Shown here: piece after piece, positions 61,511 through 64,000 of the stretch
How the letters are laid out: each line of letters begins with the position of its first letter
Numbering within the stretch: the stretch's first letter is position 1
Made by a program: the position numbers and the translations under genes
Source of the DNA: Ophiodon elongatus
Taxonomy: Eukaryota; Chordata; Actinopteri; Perciformes; Hexagrammidae
NCBI GenBank assembly: GCA_016806645.1
Contig: JACSYO010002166.1
Coordinates: forward strand, 4,104,996-4,168,995
Direction: 5' to 3'
Length of the DNA stretch: 64,000 nt
The notes under the pieces: model-generated
Seen by the model: the letters and a program-made list of their open reading frames with translations, nothing else
Databases searched by the model: none
What the model was told of the DNA's origin: nothing

Positions 61511-61917
61511 CTGTTGAGTGTATATAGGAGGTAAGTATGTATAAGGATAATTATTTCAATGTGCCCATAGGAAATATATTTTTATTATATATTTTATATA
61601 ATTTATATCGGGACATTTAAGTTGGGAAGTAGCCTTCAACCATTATATTGTGTAACACCTCTGGGTTCACCTCAGCTTTTCAAAAATAAAAAAGGAGTCT
61701 CTCCTTTACAATATCACATAAGAGGATTTCATAAAGAAAATTTCTTCACAGAAATGTCAGAGTTCATTCAAGGCAGCAGCAGGAAGCCGGTGGTTCATGT
61801 GTACACCAACACAAACAAAAAACATTTGCTCTGCTTGTAACTTTTATATTTGTTTTGCATGGTAAATTAAGATTCAGTAGTTTGGTTGGAGCCCTTATGT
61901 CTGTCATGCTCTGCATA

Positions 61918-61921
<4 letters not shown>

Positions 61922-61957
<36 letters not shown>
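61922..61957. repeat. (CT)n microsatellite
   Basis: 18 uninterrupted CT units. Confidence 0.95.
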
Positions 61958-61962
<5 letters not shown>

Positions 61963-63199
61963 ATTACTGAGTGGAGACAGGTGTGCCAGAGCAGAGCCTA
62001 CCAGTTGCCCCTCATCCTCCAATCAAGATGACTCAGCTCAACCACACCCACCTCGCTGATCGTAGTTCCTGTTCAGTCAGTCTGTGTTTTAACCCTCTTT
62101 TTATATATTAGCTTGTTGCCTTTTTACCCCTGCCTTAACCTGTTTCGTGTCTCCCTGTAGTCCCGTCCGCTCTGCTCTGCTCTGGTTCTTGTGTATCCTG
62201 TTGGCCTTGTCTCCCTGCTCTGGATCCCAACTCGGCTCACCTACACTCCAGATTCTCTTTGGACCAGCTTGGTTTGGTTTTCCCCTGTGGATGTCTGGCT
62301 AAGCGAGACTGATCTTCATATAAAAAGTCTTAAAACCCTTTTAATGTGCCGAACACATGGCATGACGTGCATTTGAATGAGCCTGGAGCACCTGTTGTCT
62401 CTTCTATCAGTATTCTCCATTGCTCAACAAAATAAAACCTCCCTGCTCTTGGAGTCTTTGAGAGGATGACCATCCAAAATTAAGAACATGTACTGGTGCT
62501 TTCATAACCACATGGACGTAGACCTTGACAGAAGAAGTTATTATCCTTCAAAGCCACCCTCACTTTTACTGTTGCTCTACTTTAGAATGGTAAGAGACAA
62601 AGAGGCAAATGTATATCTGTTGTGCATTGTAGACAATTTTGGCTAAGTTTTATTTTTTTCAGAAAGTACGTCAAGCTTCAGTACTGAATATATTTGCTCT
62701 GACTAAAAACAAAATTAAAAAAGCAAGAAAAAGCATCTGAAATTCATCTTGTTGTGGATTCACACATGCTTAATAATCAATAAGACCGCATTGTACAAAC
62801 ACTGCTGTTTATTACGTGGTTTAAAAGAACTAGGAGGGCATGGTATAATTTAGTCAAATATATCAACATCTGCTTTGTGCAAACTGAGCTTAAATATAAA
62901 TCCCAGAAATCAAGGGTTATGCCAGTGACTAATTTATATTATACAAGTGCGACATCTTTACCTTGATCTTTGTTCGACACATGGCGACTTGTGTTTATGT
63001 GCATCTCAGCAGTTATTAGAAACACATGGCATCACATACAAGAAAACATGAATGTTTGGCAACCTTGAATGTGTACTATAAAAAAAAATGTTTTCATAGT
63101 TGGATGTGGACAGTTTTAAGCCTGATTGATTACTGTGTTGTTAAACTCAAATACTAAGTATACTAAGTATTTCCCTTTTACTTCTTACTTTTAATAATA

Positions 63200-63475
63200 C
63201 ACTTAGTTACCAGTTTATTAGGTACACCTAGCTACAGCTATTGCAGTCAAATACAACAGTGATAACTGAAACACCTCTCTGAATAATGCACTACAGTTCA
63301 ACAGCATCATAAACTACATCCCCTAAAATTATCATACAGTTGACAACACCTCTCTTAACACTTTCAACAAAGTACTATGACCTTCTTCAAGATAATATTT
63401 ATTGCAGAACTGTAGTATTAGACTGCATTAGTTTTAGCTCGGTGTACCTAATAAAGTGGAGTTAGCAACTGAGTG
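63200..63475. mobile_element. Complete non-autonomous Tc1/mariner-type element (MITE)
   Basis: 276 bases flanked on both sides by TA (63198-63199 and 63476-63477), the target duplication of Tc1/mariner elements. The left end starts CACTTAGTTACCAG and the right end finishes CTGAGTG. The inverted repeats share the exact core TTTATTAGGTACACC (left 63214-63228, right in reverse complement). It has no coding sequence. It lies against or inside an older family A repeat (63478-63854). Confidence 0.75.
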
Positions 63476-63477
63476 TA

Positions 63478-63854
63478 TATTAAACAATAATTTTAAACTG
63501 TGGAAGGACCCTTCTAGTTAATATGTTCTTTCGTTTTTAAGTAAAAGTACATTTTACTGATAAGACTTCTGTAATTTTATCTAAATTGAATACAGGGCTT
63601 TTAGTTGAATGAGTATTTTTAGTCTTATACTGGTAATTATTTACATCTTTTGTTCATTTGGCAGGAAAATGTTCATTGATCTGTAAGTAAAAAGGCTAAA
63701 TGAGCCAGCAAGCCAAGAGGGCTAATTTGCATCTGTTGTCCCTGCCAACATGTTAAAAACGCACCACAAAAAATATATTAAAACGACTATCTAATACTAA
63801 CTTCTACTTTTACTTGATTGGGCTAAATTGTCTTAATAATTCGTCCACCACTGT
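63478..63854. repeat. Family A repeat, copy 5
   Basis: Marks include AAGTAAAAGTACATTTTACT, ATTGAATACAGGGCTTTTAG, TGAATGAGTATTTTTAG and the terminal TCGTCCACCACTG. About 150 unrelated bases (63650-63800) interrupt the family pattern. Confidence 0.55.
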
Positions 63855-64000
63855 AATTCTCTTTGATCTCTGGTCTTTGTTGTAATGATTAAAACGTGAT
63901 TTTATCTTTATGGACGACCTGGTGTCGGCACATGCAGCTGGAGCACAGAGATAAATACTCTTGTTGAAAGCAAAAACAGATGACACAAGTGAAAGAGAAA

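Larger units (their letters stand above)
40464..64000. other. Intergenic, repeat-rich, no recognisable host gene
   Basis: About 23.5 kb without any reading frame resembling a host protein. Apart from the repeats listed separately, 46640-48900, 53600-56100 and 57060-60000 show only AT-rich non-coding DNA. 60040-60330 and 61960-62330 are C/T-rich, CTG/CCTG-containing segments that look like fish repeat tails. I saw no tRNA or other RNA gene. Confidence 0.5.

Overview
This window is vertebrate nuclear DNA from a teleost fish, most likely a percomorph. The evidence is three genes with vertebrate exon-intron structure, long (CA/GT)n microsatellites, and many diverged interspersed repeats of kinds typical of ray-finned fish. 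No prokaryotic operon, phage or CRISPR structure is present. The genes were identified by comparing spliced conceptual translations with remembered vertebrate proteins. Exon borders were fixed by splice signals plus reading-frame continuity.

Layout. (1) 1-3432, minus strand: lrr1, a leucine-rich-repeat substrate receptor of the CUL2 ubiquitin ligase. Five exons are visible and the C-terminal end runs off the left edge. Its presumed promoter (3433-3850) holds a perfect CRE palindrome. (2) 3900-5100: diverged copies of a fish repeat (family A). (3) 6287-10712, minus strand: tmem151b-like, two coding exons encoding a 592-residue multi-pass membrane protein. (4) 10713-12025: a shared upstream region between divergently transcribed tmem151b and rpap1. 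(5) 12030-28506, plus strand: rpap1 (RNA polymerase II-associated protein 1), 26 coding exons, 1431 residues, including one probable GC-AG intron and a 4.3-kb last intron full of repeats. (6) 28760-37087: no recognisable gene. (7) 37100-40451: a near full-length but broken non-LTR retrotransposon with an endonuclease and reverse transcriptase, flanked by a 12-bp target-site duplication. (8) 40464-64000: no recognisable host gene. This part holds microsatellites, several inverted-repeat elements, a Tc1/mariner transposase remnant and a complete short non-autonomous element with TA flanks.

The three host genes do not form a pathway: one acts in ubiquitin-dependent replisome disassembly, one is a membrane protein of unknown function, and one acts in Pol II assembly and function. 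I found no convincing new biological system. The most interesting points are structural: the GC-AG intron, a (CT)n microsatellite serving as the polypyrimidine tract of the only coding splice acceptor in tmem151b, and several unnamed or nested inverted-repeat elements.
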